64,000 nucleotides of DNA from Bordetella genomosp. 13 (GTDB lineage Bacteria; Pseudomonadota; Gammaproteobacteria; Burkholderiales; Burkholderiaceae_B). Under the pieces are notes generated by a model. The model had not been told where the DNA came from. It did not search any database and worked only from the letters and a program-made list of their open reading frames with translations. Shown here in pieces: positions 34,923 to 43,164 of this stretch; the stretch's first letter is position 1; every line of letters starts with the position of its first letter. The position numbers and the translations under genes were made by a program. The DNA lies in contig NZ_CP021111.1 in assembly GCF_002119665.1 (NCBI RefSeq), positions 5,316,930 through 5,380,929 on the forward strand, written 5' to 3'.

Positions 34923-36326
34923 ATGAGTGCCGAACTGTTCCACCTGTCCGCCGGCGAAGCCGGCCGCCTGATACAGAGCCGAAAGCTGTCGCCGGTCGAA
35001 CTGGTCGACGCGTTCCTCGCCCGCATCGAGGCGGTGGACGGACGCTTGAAGAGCTATCTGCTGGTGACCGCCGACGCCGCGCGCGATGCGGCGCGCCAAG
35101 CCGAAACCGACATCATGGCCGGCCGCTGGCGCGGTCCGCTGCATGGCATTCCCTATGCGGTGAAGGACAACTACTACACGCGCGGCGTGCGCACCTGCGC
35201 GGCCTCGCGCCTGCTCATCGATTTCATGCCGGACCACGACGCCGCCGCGATCGAGAGACTGGATGCGGCGGGCGCCATCCTGCTGGGCAAGCTGAATACG
35301 TGGGAGTACGGCACGGGCAACGGCGGCGTGTACTTCGACCTGCCGTTCGAGCCCGCGCGCAATCCGTGGAGCCTGGAACATTCGCCGGGCGGCTCGTCGT
35401 CCGGATCCGGCGCCTCGGTGGCGGCCGGCACGGCCATGGTGGCGCTCGGTTCCGATACCGGGGGCTCGGTGCGACTGCCTGCCGCGGCCTGCGGCCTGCA
35501 GGGCATGAAACCGACCTATGGCCGCATCAGCCGGCACGGCATCCTGCCCAACTGCTATTCGCTGGACGTGCCCGGCCCGCTGACGTGGACCGTCGAGGAC
35601 AGCGCCATCATGCTGCGCGCGCTGTCGGGCTACGACGCGCGCGATCCCGGCAGCGCCGACGTCGAAGTGCCGGACTTCGTGGCGGGCCTGGGCGATGGCG
35701 TGCGCGGCATGACGATAGGCGTGGTGCGCGACCTGGGGCAGGCCGAATCGCTGGTCGACGCCGCCAATCGACGCGGCGTGGACGAGATGGCCAAGGTGCT
35801 CGCGGAGCAGGGCGCGCGCATCATCGACCTGGCCCTGCCGGCGGAGATCGCCGACTACAGGCGCGCCACCACGGTGATCAACTGGACCGAGTCGTTGTCG
35901 CTGCACGAGCAGGAGTTCATGACGCGCGCCGAGGACATGGGCTACGCGCTGCGGGAAAAGATGATGAGCGGCTTCCTGACCCGTTCGGTGGATTACCTGG
36001 CCGCGCAGCGGCGCCGCCGAGAATTGACGGCCGCCACCGACGCGCTGGTGCGCAGCGTGGATGCGCTGGTGCTGCCGTGCGCCTTCCATACCGCGGCGCC
36101 GCTGTCGGACATCGATCGCGTCAAGGCCTACACCAGCGATACCGCGTGCCCGCCTTTCAATGCCTCGGGCCATCCCGCCATGGCCGTGTGCACGGGCTTC
36201 GATGAGCAGGACCTGCCGACCAACGCGCAGATCGTGGGCCGCTGGTTCGACGAGGCCACCGTGCTGAAGATCGCGCGCGCCTACGAGCGGGCCACCGGCT
36301 GGCGCGAGCGCCGTCCGTCGTTCTGA
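34923..36326 (+). CDS. Amidase-signature hydrolase, second of four (canonical tandem copy)
   Basis: A 467-aa amidase signature enzyme. The Lys is in YAVKDNYY (about residue 81), the cis-Ser in GGSSSGSGASVAAG (about 157) and the nucleophile in GSDTGGSVRLPAAACG (about 181). GAGGAG lies before ATG 34923. It is followed 33 bases later by a paralog of identical length and very similar sequence, clearly a tandem duplication. No AtzG-like gene precedes it. It lies 13 bases after the AbrB-type gene in the same operon. Substrate unknown. Confidence 0.92.
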   Translation: MSAELFHLSAGEAGRLIQSRKLSPVELVDAFLARIEAVDGRLKSYLLVTADAARDAARQAETDIMAGRWRGPLHGIPYAVKDNYYTRGVRTCAASRLLIDFMPDHDAAAIERLDAAGAILLGKLNTWEYGTGNGGVYFDLPFEPARNPWSLEHSPGGSSSGSGASVAAGTAMVALGSDTGGSVRLPAAACGLQGMKPTYGRISRHGILPNCYSLDVPGPLTWTVEDSAIMLRALSGYDARDPGSADVEVPDFVAGLGDGVRGMTIGVVRDLGQAESLVDAANRRGVDEMAKVLAEQGARIIDLALPAEIADYRRATTVINWTESLSLHEQEFMTRAEDMGYALREKMMSGFLTRSVDYLAAQRRRRELTAATDALVRSVDALVLPCAFHTAAPLSDIDRVKAYTSDTACPPFNASGHPAMAVCTGFDEQDLPTNAQIVGRWFDEATVLKIARAYERATGWRERRPSF

Positions 36327-36359
36327 AGATCCTATTCCTCGAAAGAGACGCATCGCTTC

Positions 36360-37763
36360 ATGGACACCGAACTTTTCCATCTGACGGCCGGCGAGGCGGG
36401 CAGGCTGCTGCAGGCACGCAAGCTGTCGCCCGTCGAATTGCTGGATGCCTTCCTGGCCCGCATCGAGGCCGTGGACGACCGCGTGAAGAGCTATCTGCTG
36501 GTGACGGCGGACGCGGCACGCGACGCGGCGCGCCAGGCTGAAAGCGACATCATGGCCGGTCGCTGGCGCGGCCCGCTGCACGGCATTCCGTACGCGGTGA
36601 AGGACAACTACTACACGCGCGGGGTGCGCACCTGCGCGGCCTCGCGACTATTGATGGACTTCGTGCCCGGGCACGACGCGGCCGTCGTCGAGAAGCTGGA
36701 CGCCGCCGGCGCGGTGATGCTGGGCAAGCTGAACACCTGGGAATACGGCACCGGCAATGGCGGCGTGTACTTCGACCTGCCGTTCGATCCGGCCTGCAAT
36801 CCCTGGGCGCTGGACCGCTTCACCGGCGGATCGTCCACCGGCGCGGGCGCGGCGGTGGCGGCCGGCACGGCCATGATCGCCATGGGCTCGGACACCACGG
36901 GATCGGTGCGCCTGCCCGCCGCTGCCTGCGGCCTGCAGGGCATGAAGCCCACTTACGGCCGCATCAGCCGCCACGGCATCCTGCCCAACTGCTATTCCAT
37001 GGATACTCCCGGCCCGCTGACCTGGACCGTCGAGGACAGCGCCATCGTGCTGCGCGCGGTGTCGGGCCACGACAGCCGCGACCCGGCCTCGGGCGACCGT
37101 GCCGTGCCCGACTACCTGGCCGGCCTCGAGGCGGGCGTGCGCGGCATGACCATCGGCGTCATCCGCGATTTCGGGGCCGAGGGCGACGCCCTGGAGCCCG
37201 CCAACCGCGAGGGCCTGGAGGACATGGTGCGCGTGCTGCGGGCGCAGGGCGCACGCGTCATCGAGGTGACGCTGCCCGCGCCGATACACGAGTACCGCAA
37301 GGTCACGTCGGTCATCAACTGGACCGAGTCCATGACCATCCACGAGTCGGACCTGATGGAGCGCGCGGCCGACATGGGCTACGCGCTGCGCGACAAGCTG
37401 ATGTCCGGCTTCATGACGCGCGCGGTGGACTACCTGGCCGCGCAGCGCCGCCGCCGCGAGCTTGCCGATGCGACCGACCGACTGGTGCGCAGCGTGGACG
37501 CGCTGATCGCGCCCTGCGCCTTCCACGTCGCGCCGAAGTTCGCGGACAACGACGTGCTGCGCACCTTCACCAGCCAGAACGTCTGCCCGCCGTTCAACGC
37601 CTCGGGCCATCCCGCCATGACCGTCTGCACCGGCTTCGACGCCGACGGCCTGCCCACCAACGCACAAGTGGTGGGGCGCTGGTACGACGAAGCCACCGTG
37701 TTCAAGGTTGCCCGCGCCTACGAGCGCGCCACCGGCTGGCGCGATCGCCGGCCCTCGCTGTAA
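36360..37763 (+). CDS. Amidase-signature hydrolase, third of four (diverged tandem copy)
   Basis: A 467-aa duplicate of the previous gene, alike along its whole length. The Lys (YAVKDNYY) and both serines are kept, but the signature is altered: GGSSSGSG has become GGSSTGAG, and DTGGSVRLP has become DTTGSVRLP. The second change is at a glycine whose backbone helps form the oxyanion hole in family members such as FAAH. The reading frame is intact. The product may have changed specificity or reduced rate. It is followed by a 66-aa protein and another amidase. Confidence 0.9.
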   Translation: MDTELFHLTAGEAGRLLQARKLSPVELLDAFLARIEAVDDRVKSYLLVTADAARDAARQAESDIMAGRWRGPLHGIPYAVKDNYYTRGVRTCAASRLLMDFVPGHDAAVVEKLDAAGAVMLGKLNTWEYGTGNGGVYFDLPFDPACNPWALDRFTGGSSTGAGAAVAAGTAMIAMGSDTTGSVRLPAAACGLQGMKPTYGRISRHGILPNCYSMDTPGPLTWTVEDSAIVLRAVSGHDSRDPASGDRAVPDYLAGLEAGVRGMTIGVIRDFGAEGDALEPANREGLEDMVRVLRAQGARVIEVTLPAPIHEYRKVTSVINWTESMTIHESDLMERAADMGYALRDKLMSGFMTRAVDYLAAQRRRRELADATDRLVRSVDALIAPCAFHVAPKFADNDVLRTFTSQNVCPPFNASGHPAMTVCTGFDADGLPTNAQVVGRWYDEATVFKVARAYERATGWRDRRPSL

Positions 37764-37798
37764 CGCCCTTTCCGCTCACTACTGGAGACCGTTTCGCC

Positions 37799-37999
37799 AT
37801 GCCCAACCCGCCCAAGGAACTCTGGACCGCCGACGAGATCGCGGCGCACTGCCGCCGCTTCGGCCTGTCGCTGCCCGAGCCGCTGATGAAGCGCATGCAC
37901 GAGCTCTCGGCCAACGTATCGCAGACCGGCATGGACATCGCGCGCATGCCGTCCAAGGATTGCGAGCCCGCGCTGACCTTCAAGATGCCCGTCGAGTAA
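37799..37999 (+). CDS. Small protein, possibly an AtzG-like amidase partner
   Basis: A 66-aa protein, MPNPPKELWTAD at the start, then GLSLPEPLMKRMHELSANVSQTG and ending EPALTFKMPVE. The helix followed by a terminal EPAxxF resembles the small protein encoded at 26351, although sequence identity is low. It lies directly before the fourth amidase (27 bases), as AtzG lies before AtzE. TGGAGA precedes ATG 37799. It is therefore a plausible partner subunit of that amidase; otherwise it is a hypothetical protein without signal peptide or membrane segment. Confidence 0.6.
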   Translation: MPNPPKELWTADEIAAHCRRFGLSLPEPLMKRMHELSANVSQTGMDIARMPSKDCEPALTFKMPVE

Positions 38000-38026
38000 C
38001 CCCCTGTCTTCCACGAGGAAACCGCC

Positions 38027-39367
38027 ATGCAACCGTATGAGTTGACCGCCACTGAAGCCGCGGCGTTGATCGCCGCCAGGAAGCTGTCCTGCGAAGAGCT
38101 TGCACGATCCACCCTGGCCCGCATCGAAGAGCGCGACCCCGTCGTGCGCGCATGGAGCTACGTGGATCGCGACATGGTGATCCGCAAGGCGCGCGAACTG
38201 GACAAGACGCCGCCGGCCAGTCCGCTGCACGGGCTGACCTTCGGCGTGAAGGACGTGATCCAGACCGTGGACATGCCGACCCAGCAGAACTCGGCGCTGT
38301 ACGTCGACCACCAGAGCGGACAGGACGCCGCGTGCGTGGCCGTGGTGCGCCACAGCGGCGCGCTGATCGTCGGCAAGACCGACACGGTCGAATTCGCTTC
38401 CGGCGGACGCATGGCGGCCTCGCGCAATCCGCACAACCTGGCGCATACGCCGGGTGGCTCGTCGTCGGGCTCGGGCGCCGCCGTGGGCGACAAACAGGTG
38501 CAGCTGGCCTTCGGCACGCAGACCGGCGGCTCGCACATCCGGCCCGCGGCCTTCAACGGCATCTACGGCATCAAGCCGACGCATGGGGCCGTCAGTCGGG
38601 AAGGCGCCAAGAATTACTCGCATACCCTGGACACCATAGGCTGGTACGGCCGCTGCGTGGAAGACCTGCAGCTGGTCGCCCGCGAGTTCCGGCTGCTGGA
38701 TGCCGAGTTCGCCAAGCCCGTGCAGATCAAGGGTCTGAAGGTCGGCCTGTACCGTTCACCCGCGTGGGAACTGGCCGATGCCTATGCGCGCGAGGCGCTG
38801 TTCGAGGCGGGACGCAGGCTGGAGGCCGCAGGCGCCATCGTCACCGAACTGACCTTGCCGGCGGGCTTCGACCGGCTGGACGACGCGCAGCAGATCGTGA
38901 TGCGCGGCGAGGGCCGCGGCGCCTTCCTGCCCGACTACCTGGGTCCGAAGCGCCACATGCTGGCGCAGCATTTCCTGGACATCGTCGGCAACTCCACCAA
39001 GATCACGCCGGCCAAGCTGGTGGCGGCCTATGACCTGGCCGCGGAGTGCCGGCGCACGTTCGACGGCATGTTCGGCGCGGACCTGGACGTCGTGCTGACG
39101 CCGTCCTCGCCGGGCGAGGCGCCCGAAGGCCTGTCGTCCAGCGGCAATCCCGTGTTCAACGCGATGTGGACACTGCTGAACGTGCCGTGCGTCGGCATTC
39201 CCGTGGGCGTCAGTCCGCGGGCGCTGCCGCTGGGCATCCAGCTGGTGGGGCCGCGCTACTCGGATTCGCAGCTGCTGGAGATCGCGCTGGCATGCGCACC
39301 GGCCATCCACGTGAAGCAGGACGGCAAGCTGACGCCGTTGAAGGCGGAGGTGAGTGCGATGGCGTGA
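38027..39367 (+). CDS. Amidase-signature hydrolase, fourth of four
   Basis: A 446-aa amidase less related to the other three. The Lys is in FGVKDVIQT (about residue 75), the cis-Ser in GGSSSGSGAAVGDKQV (about 145) and the nucleophile in GTQTGGSHIRPAAFNG (about 170). The Gln-Thr-Gly-Gly-Ser variant in place of Asp-Thr is found in some amidases of the malonamidase/AtzE-like branches. ATG 38027 follows GAGGAA. It ends the operon, converging on the Bug-type gene. Confidence 0.9.
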   Translation: MQPYELTATEAAALIAARKLSCEELARSTLARIEERDPVVRAWSYVDRDMVIRKARELDKTPPASPLHGLTFGVKDVIQTVDMPTQQNSALYVDHQSGQDAACVAVVRHSGALIVGKTDTVEFASGGRMAASRNPHNLAHTPGGSSSGSGAAVGDKQVQLAFGTQTGGSHIRPAAFNGIYGIKPTHGAVSREGAKNYSHTLDTIGWYGRCVEDLQLVAREFRLLDAEFAKPVQIKGLKVGLYRSPAWELADAYAREALFEAGRRLEAAGAIVTELTLPAGFDRLDDAQQIVMRGEGRGAFLPDYLGPKRHMLAQHFLDIVGNSTKITPAKLVAAYDLAAECRRTFDGMFGADLDVVLTPSSPGEAPEGLSSSGNPVFNAMWTLLNVPCVGIPVGVSPRALPLGIQLVGPRYSDSQLLEIALACAPAIHVKQDGKLTPLKAEVSAMA

Positions 39368-39402
39368 TCGGGACGCTACGGCCTCGTGCTTGCCGTTGTC
39401 CC

Positions 39403-39430
39403 AGGGCGGGACCGCCAGGGTCCCCGCCCT
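39403..39430. terminator. GC-rich hairpin between convergent genes
   Basis: AGGGCGGGAC (39403-39412) pairs with GTCCCCGCCCT (39420-39430) apart from one bulged C. It sits in the 74-base gap between the converging amidase and Bug-type genes, so it probably reduces read-through in both directions. There is no T tract, so termination would not be classical rho-independent. Confidence 0.5.
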
Positions 39431-39441
39431 CGTCATGCGGA

Positions 39442-40437
39442 TCAGTCCACCTTCGCGCCGGACTGCTCCACCACCTTGGCCCAGCGTGCGATGTCGGCCT
39501 TGTGGATGCGCTGGAAGGCGGCGATGCTGGGATCGGCCGGGGGCGCGATGCCTTGCAGGTCTTCCAGCCATGCCTTGAAGTCCGGCGTGCTGATGACCTT
39601 GATCACGGCCTCGCTCATGCGCTTCTGGATCTCGGGCGGCAGCTTGGCGGGCGCGAACAGGCCATACCAGGTGCTGCTTTCATAGCCGGGGATGTTGCAT
39701 GCCTCGGCCACCGTCGGCACGTCGGGCAGCGCCTTGATGCGCTTGGACGTGGTCACGCCCAGCGCCACCACCTGGCCCGCCTTCACGGCCGGCACCGAGG
39801 GCGCGCTCTGGTTGAAGAAGAAGTCCACCTCGCCCGACAGCAGCGCGGTCATGGCCGGGCCCTGGCCGCGATACGGCACGTGCGGCACGTCGATCTTGGC
39901 GCCATTGGTGAACTGCGCGCCGGCCAGGTGGCCCGAGGCGCCGTTGCCCGTCGAGGCGTAGTTCAGCTTGCCCGGGTTGGCGCGGGCCAGCTTGACCAGG
40001 TCGCCGCAGGTCTTGATGTCGGGATGCTTCTTGGGATTGACCAGCAGCACGTTGGGCACGTCGCCCAGCAGCGCGATGTGGGTGAAGTCCTTCTGGACGT
40101 CGAACGGCAGACTCTTGTACAGCGCCGCGTTGATGGCGTGCGTGCCCGCCGTGCCCAGCAGGAACGTATAGCCGTCGGGCTCGGCGCGCGCGACCAGGTC
40201 CGAGGCGACGTTGCCGCCCGCGCCGGTGCGGTTGTCGGCCACGAAGGGCACGCCCAGTTCCTTGGAAAGGGCCTCGCCCATCTTGCGGGCATAGAGGTCG
40301 GTGCCGGCGCCGCCGGGAAAGCCGCCCACGATGGTGATCGCGCGGGTGGGCCATTTGGCGGGATCTTCGGCCGCGCCGGCGGGCGCGGCGAAGGCGGTGG
40401 ACAAAGCAAGTACTGCAAGCGTGAACTTACGCAACAT
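39442..40437 (-). CDS. Bug/TctC-family periplasmic solute-binding protein
   Basis: A 331-aa extracytoplasmic receptor of the tripartite tricarboxylate transporter family, very expanded in Bordetella-type genomes. The signal peptide is KFTLAVLALSTAFAAPAGA, cleaved before AEDPAKWPTRAITIVGGFPGGAGTD. Family motifs VADNRTGAGGNVASDLVARAEPDGYT and NYASTGNGASGHLAG are evident. AAGGGG precedes ATG 40437. No membrane components (TctA/TctB) are near, so it must work with a transporter encoded elsewhere. It is the last gene of the GntR-controlled set and could bind the 2-oxo or hydroxy acid that these enzymes handle. Confidence 0.92.
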   Translation of the reverse strand: MLRKFTLAVLALSTAFAAPAGAAEDPAKWPTRAITIVGGFPGGAGTDLYARKMGEALSKELGVPFVADNRTGAGGNVASDLVARAEPDGYTFLLGTAGTHAINAALYKSLPFDVQKDFTHIALLGDVPNVLLVNPKKHPDIKTCGDLVKLARANPGKLNYASTGNGASGHLAGAQFTNGAKIDVPHVPYRGQGPAMTALLSGEVDFFFNQSAPSVPAVKAGQVVALGVTTSKRIKALPDVPTVAEACNIPGYESSTWYGLFAPAKLPPEIQKRMSEAVIKVISTPDFKAWLEDLQGIAPPADPSIAAFQRIHKADIARWAKVVEQSGAKVD

Positions 40438-40509
40438 GATGGTTTTTCCCCTTGTGACTGTGCGATTGGCAAGACGCCGTACTGCCGTTGGCATATCGTG
40501 ACTGCTGGC

Positions 40510-40529
40510 GGCCCGCCCCAGGGCGGGCC
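40510..40529 (-). terminator. Hairpin between aminotransferase and Bug-type genes
   Basis: GGCCCGCC (40510-40517) and GGCGGGCC (40522-40529) are perfect arms around CCAG. It lies in the 139-base gap between the aminotransferase stop and the next gene of the same orientation. It may act as a partial terminator or an RNA-stabilising element that sets different expression of the binding protein. No T tract follows. Confidence 0.4.
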
Positions 40530-40576
40530 CGACGCGGCTGCGACGGACCAGGCCCGCCGCCGCCACGCCGTAGTGC

Positions 40577-41821
40577 TTACTGCAAGGCTGCGACCGCCTT
40601 CGCGATGCGCTTCATCGCCGTTTCCAACTGCGCTTTCGAGGTGGCATAGCTGATGCGGAAATAAGGCGCCAGGCCGAACAGCGTGCCGGGCACCACGGCC
40701 ACGTCATGCTCTTCGAGCAGATAGCGGCAGAAGTCCGTGTCGGTTTCCAGCACCTGGCCCGAAGGCGTCTTGCGGCCCAGCACACCCGCGCAGCTGGCGT
40801 AGGTGTAGAAGGCGCCTTCGGGACGGCGGCAGCTGATGCCCGGGATCGCGTTCAGCGCATCCACCACCAGGTCGCGGCGCTCCTTGAACGACGCGCGCCG
40901 TTCGGCCAGCACGTCCTGCGGACCGTCCAGCGCCTCGATGGCCGCCACCTGCGTGACCGAGCTGGGATTGGACGTGCTCTGGCTCTGCACCACGGCCATC
41001 GCCGCGATCAGTTCGCGAGGACCGCCGGCATAGCCCAGCCGCCAGCCCGTCATCGCATATGCCTTGGACAAACCGTTGACCGTGAGCGTGCGGTTCTTCA
41101 GGCGCGGCTCGACCTGCGCCAGCGTGGTGAACTCGAAGTCGTCGTAGACCAGATGCTCGTAGATGTCGTCGGCGATGATCCACACGTGCGGATGGCGCAG
41201 CAGCACTTCCGCCAGCGCCTGCAGGTGCTCGCGGCCATAGGCCGCGCCCGTGGGATTGGACGGCGAGTTCAGCATCACCCAGCGCGTGCGCGGCGTGATG
41301 GCGGCTTCGAGCGCCTGCGGCGACAGCCGGAAGCCGTTCTCTTCGGTGCAGGGCACCTGCACCGTGACGCCGCCCGCGATGGTGATCATGTCGGCGTACG
41401 AAGCCCAGTAGGGCACGCCCACGACCACTTCGTCGCCGTCGTCCAGTGTGGCCATCAGCGCGTTGTGGATGACCTGCTTGGCGCCCGCGCCGGCCGTGAT
41501 CTCGTCCGGGCCGTATTCCAGGCCGTTCTCGCGCTGGAACTTGCGCGAGATGGCGGCCTTCAGCGCCAGCGTGCCGTCCAGCAGCGTGTACTTCGTGTCG
41601 CCCGCATCGATGGCGCGCTTGCCGGCGGCCTTCACGTTGTCGGGCGTGTCGAAATCGGGTTCGCCCGCGCCCAGCACGATGACGTCGCGGCCCTCGCGCT
41701 TCATGCGCGCGGCCTGCGCGCCGATGCGCAGGATGCCGGAGACCTCGATGCTGGAGATGCGCCTGGCGCGGCGCAGTACGGGCGCGTGGTCCGCCGCGTT
41801 CGTCTTGTTCTGTTCAGACAT
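40577..41821 (-). CDS. PLP-dependent aminotransferase, class I/II (aspartate aminotransferase-like)
   Basis: A 414-aa cytosolic transaminase. Class I features are GAGEPDFDTPDNVKAAG near 50, NSPSNPTGAAY near 190, ADDIYEHLVYDD near 218, the PLP-lysine motif LSKAYAMTGWRLGY near 255 and the substrate carboxylate Arg near YFRISYA close to the C terminus. It resembles bacterial AspC/AatA of the Ib subgroup; the substrate may be aspartate, aromatic or another amino acid. It lies 22 bases after the RidA gene in the same operon, an association seen often, because RidA removes the reactive imine/enamine intermediates made by PLP enzymes. Confidence 0.92.
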   Translation of the reverse strand: MSEQNKTNAADHAPVLRRARRISSIEVSGILRIGAQAARMKREGRDVIVLGAGEPDFDTPDNVKAAGKRAIDAGDTKYTLLDGTLALKAAISRKFQRENGLEYGPDEITAGAGAKQVIHNALMATLDDGDEVVVGVPYWASYADMITIAGGVTVQVPCTEENGFRLSPQALEAAITPRTRWVMLNSPSNPTGAAYGREHLQALAEVLLRHPHVWIIADDIYEHLVYDDFEFTTLAQVEPRLKNRTLTVNGLSKAYAMTGWRLGYAGGPRELIAAMAVVQSQSTSNPSSVTQVAAIEALDGPQDVLAERRASFKERRDLVVDALNAIPGISCRRPEGAFYTYASCAGVLGRKTPSGQVLETDTDFCRYLLEEHDVAVVPGTLFGLAPYFRISYATSKAQLETAMKRIAKAVAALQ

Positions 41822-41843
41822 TGCTATGGATTCCTGCCGTGCT

Positions 41844-42197
41844 TCAGAGTGCCGCCGTGACCATGATCTCGACCAGGATGTCGGGCGCGGCCAGTTCGAT
41901 GGCGCCGCAGCAGCGGGCCGGCGCTTGGCCCGGCACGATCCACGCGTCGTATACCTCGTTCATGCCGGCGAAGTGTTCCATCGACGACAGCCAGATGGTC
42001 ACGTTCAGTGCCTTGGACTTGTCGGTTCCGGCGGCGGCCAGCATCTCGTCGACCTTGGCCAGCACCTGGCGGGTCTGGCCCTGGATGTCGGCGCTGCGAT
42101 CGTCGGCCGTATGGCCAGCGAGGTACACCGTGCCGTTGTGGATCACGGCGCGCGAGCGGCGCGCGTTCTGGTCCAGGCGCGTGATGGGCTGGCTCAT
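41844..42197 (-). CDS. RidA/YjgF-family enamine/imine deaminase-like protein
   Basis: A 117-aa trimeric-type protein with the RidA core: VIHNGTVYLAGHTADD near residue 19, TRQVLAKVDEMLAAAGTDKSKALNVTIWL, and PGQAPARCCGAIELAAPDILVEIMV at the end, where the Arg corresponds to the catalytic arginine that binds the carboxylate. Length agrees with the family. ATG 42197 overlaps the previous dehydrogenase stop (ATGA), so it is translationally coupled. It probably protects the pathway against reactive imines. It belongs to a less common RidA subgroup (CCGAIEL rather than RSCVEV), so its substrate may differ. Confidence 0.88.
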   Translation of the reverse strand: MSQPITRLDQNARRSRAVIHNGTVYLAGHTADDRSADIQGQTRQVLAKVDEMLAAAGTDKSKALNVTIWLSSMEHFAGMNEVYDAWIVPGQAPARCCGAIELAAPDILVEIMVTAAL

Positions 42198-43117
42198 TGC
42201 TGGGCTCCGATGCCGGAGATGCGGCGGCAGTGGTTCAGGGCGGCCTGGATCAGGTTGTCGCTGGCCTCGGGCGTGCGGAAGGCCGAGTGAGCCGACAGCG
42301 TCACGTTCTCGAGCTTGGTCAGCGGGTGATCCTTGGGCATGGGTTCGACGGTGAACACGTCCAGGCCGGCGTGGGCCAGCTTGCCGGACTTCAGGGCGTC
42401 GATCATCGCCTCCTCGTCGACCAGCGCGCCGCGCGCCGTGTTGACCAGGATGGCGCCGTCGCGCATCTGCGCGATGCGCTCGCGCGATATCAGGCCGCGC
42501 GTCTCGTCGTTCAGCACCAGGTGCATCGACACGACGTGGCTCTGCGCCAGCACTTCTTCGAGGGACACGAACTCCACGCCCGGATACGACTTGGGCGAGC
42601 GGTTCCACGCCACCACCTTCATGCCCACGCCGAGGGCCAGGCGCGCCATCTCGGCGGCGATGCCGCCGAAGCCCACCAGACCCAGCGTCTTGCCGGTGAG
42701 CTGCACGGCATCCGAACGCAGCCAGTTGCCGGCGCGCATCTCGCGGTCCATGCGGGCGAAGCTCTTGGCCGACGCCCACATCAGCGCGAAGGCGCACTCG
42801 GCGACGGCGGTGTCGCCATAGCCCTTGATGATGTGCACTTCGATGCCCAGCTCGGCCAGTTCCTCGGGATTCATGTACGAGCGCGCGCCCGTACCCAGGA
42901 AGACCACGTGCTTCAGCTGCTTGCACGCCTTGGCGATCTCGGTGGGCAGCGCCGTGTGATCGACGATCAGGATGTCGTGGTCGCCCAGCACCGCGGGAAT
43001 CTGGTCGGGCGTGATGTCGGGCTGGCGGTTGACCGTCAGGGGCAGGTCGCTGGGCAGGCGCAGGCGCTCGGCCACTTGGGCCAGGGTGGGGTTGGCGTCG
43101 ATGAAGCAGGCTTTCAT
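42194..43117 (-). CDS. D-isomer-specific 2-hydroxyacid dehydrogenase
   Basis: A 307-aa NAD(P)-dependent dehydrogenase. The Rossmann motif is LVGFGGIAAEMA near residue 150, with Ala replacing the last Gly of GxGxxG; the catalytic Arg is in NTARGALVD (about 228), the Glu in TVEPMPKDHP (about 257) and the His in SAHSAFRTPEA (about 276). So it is probably active on a 2-oxo/2-hydroxy acid. It is 47 bases downstream of the GntR regulator and overlaps RidA. The pathway of dehydrogenase, RidA and aminotransferase suggests interconversion of a hydroxy acid and an amino acid through the keto acid. Confidence 0.9.
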   Translation of the reverse strand: MKACFIDANPTLAQVAERLRLPSDLPLTVNRQPDITPDQIPAVLGDHDILIVDHTALPTEIAKACKQLKHVVFLGTGARSYMNPEELAELGIEVHIIKGYGDTAVAECAFALMWASAKSFARMDREMRAGNWLRSDAVQLTGKTLGLVGFGGIAAEMARLALGVGMKVVAWNRSPKSYPGVEFVSLEEVLAQSHVVSMHLVLNDETRGLISRERIAQMRDGAILVNTARGALVDEEAMIDALKSGKLAHAGLDVFTVEPMPKDHPLTKLENVTLSAHSAFRTPEASDNLIQAALNHCRRISGIGAQQ

Positions 43118-43164
43118 GGGTGGCGATGCTCTCTAGGTTTGAAGGTATGAAGTGGATGGATGGG

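Noticed and set aside
36360..37763. Third amidase considered as a pseudogene
   Set aside because: Frame is intact, length equals its paralog, and the Lys and both Ser residues are kept, so it was called as a functional but diverged gene.
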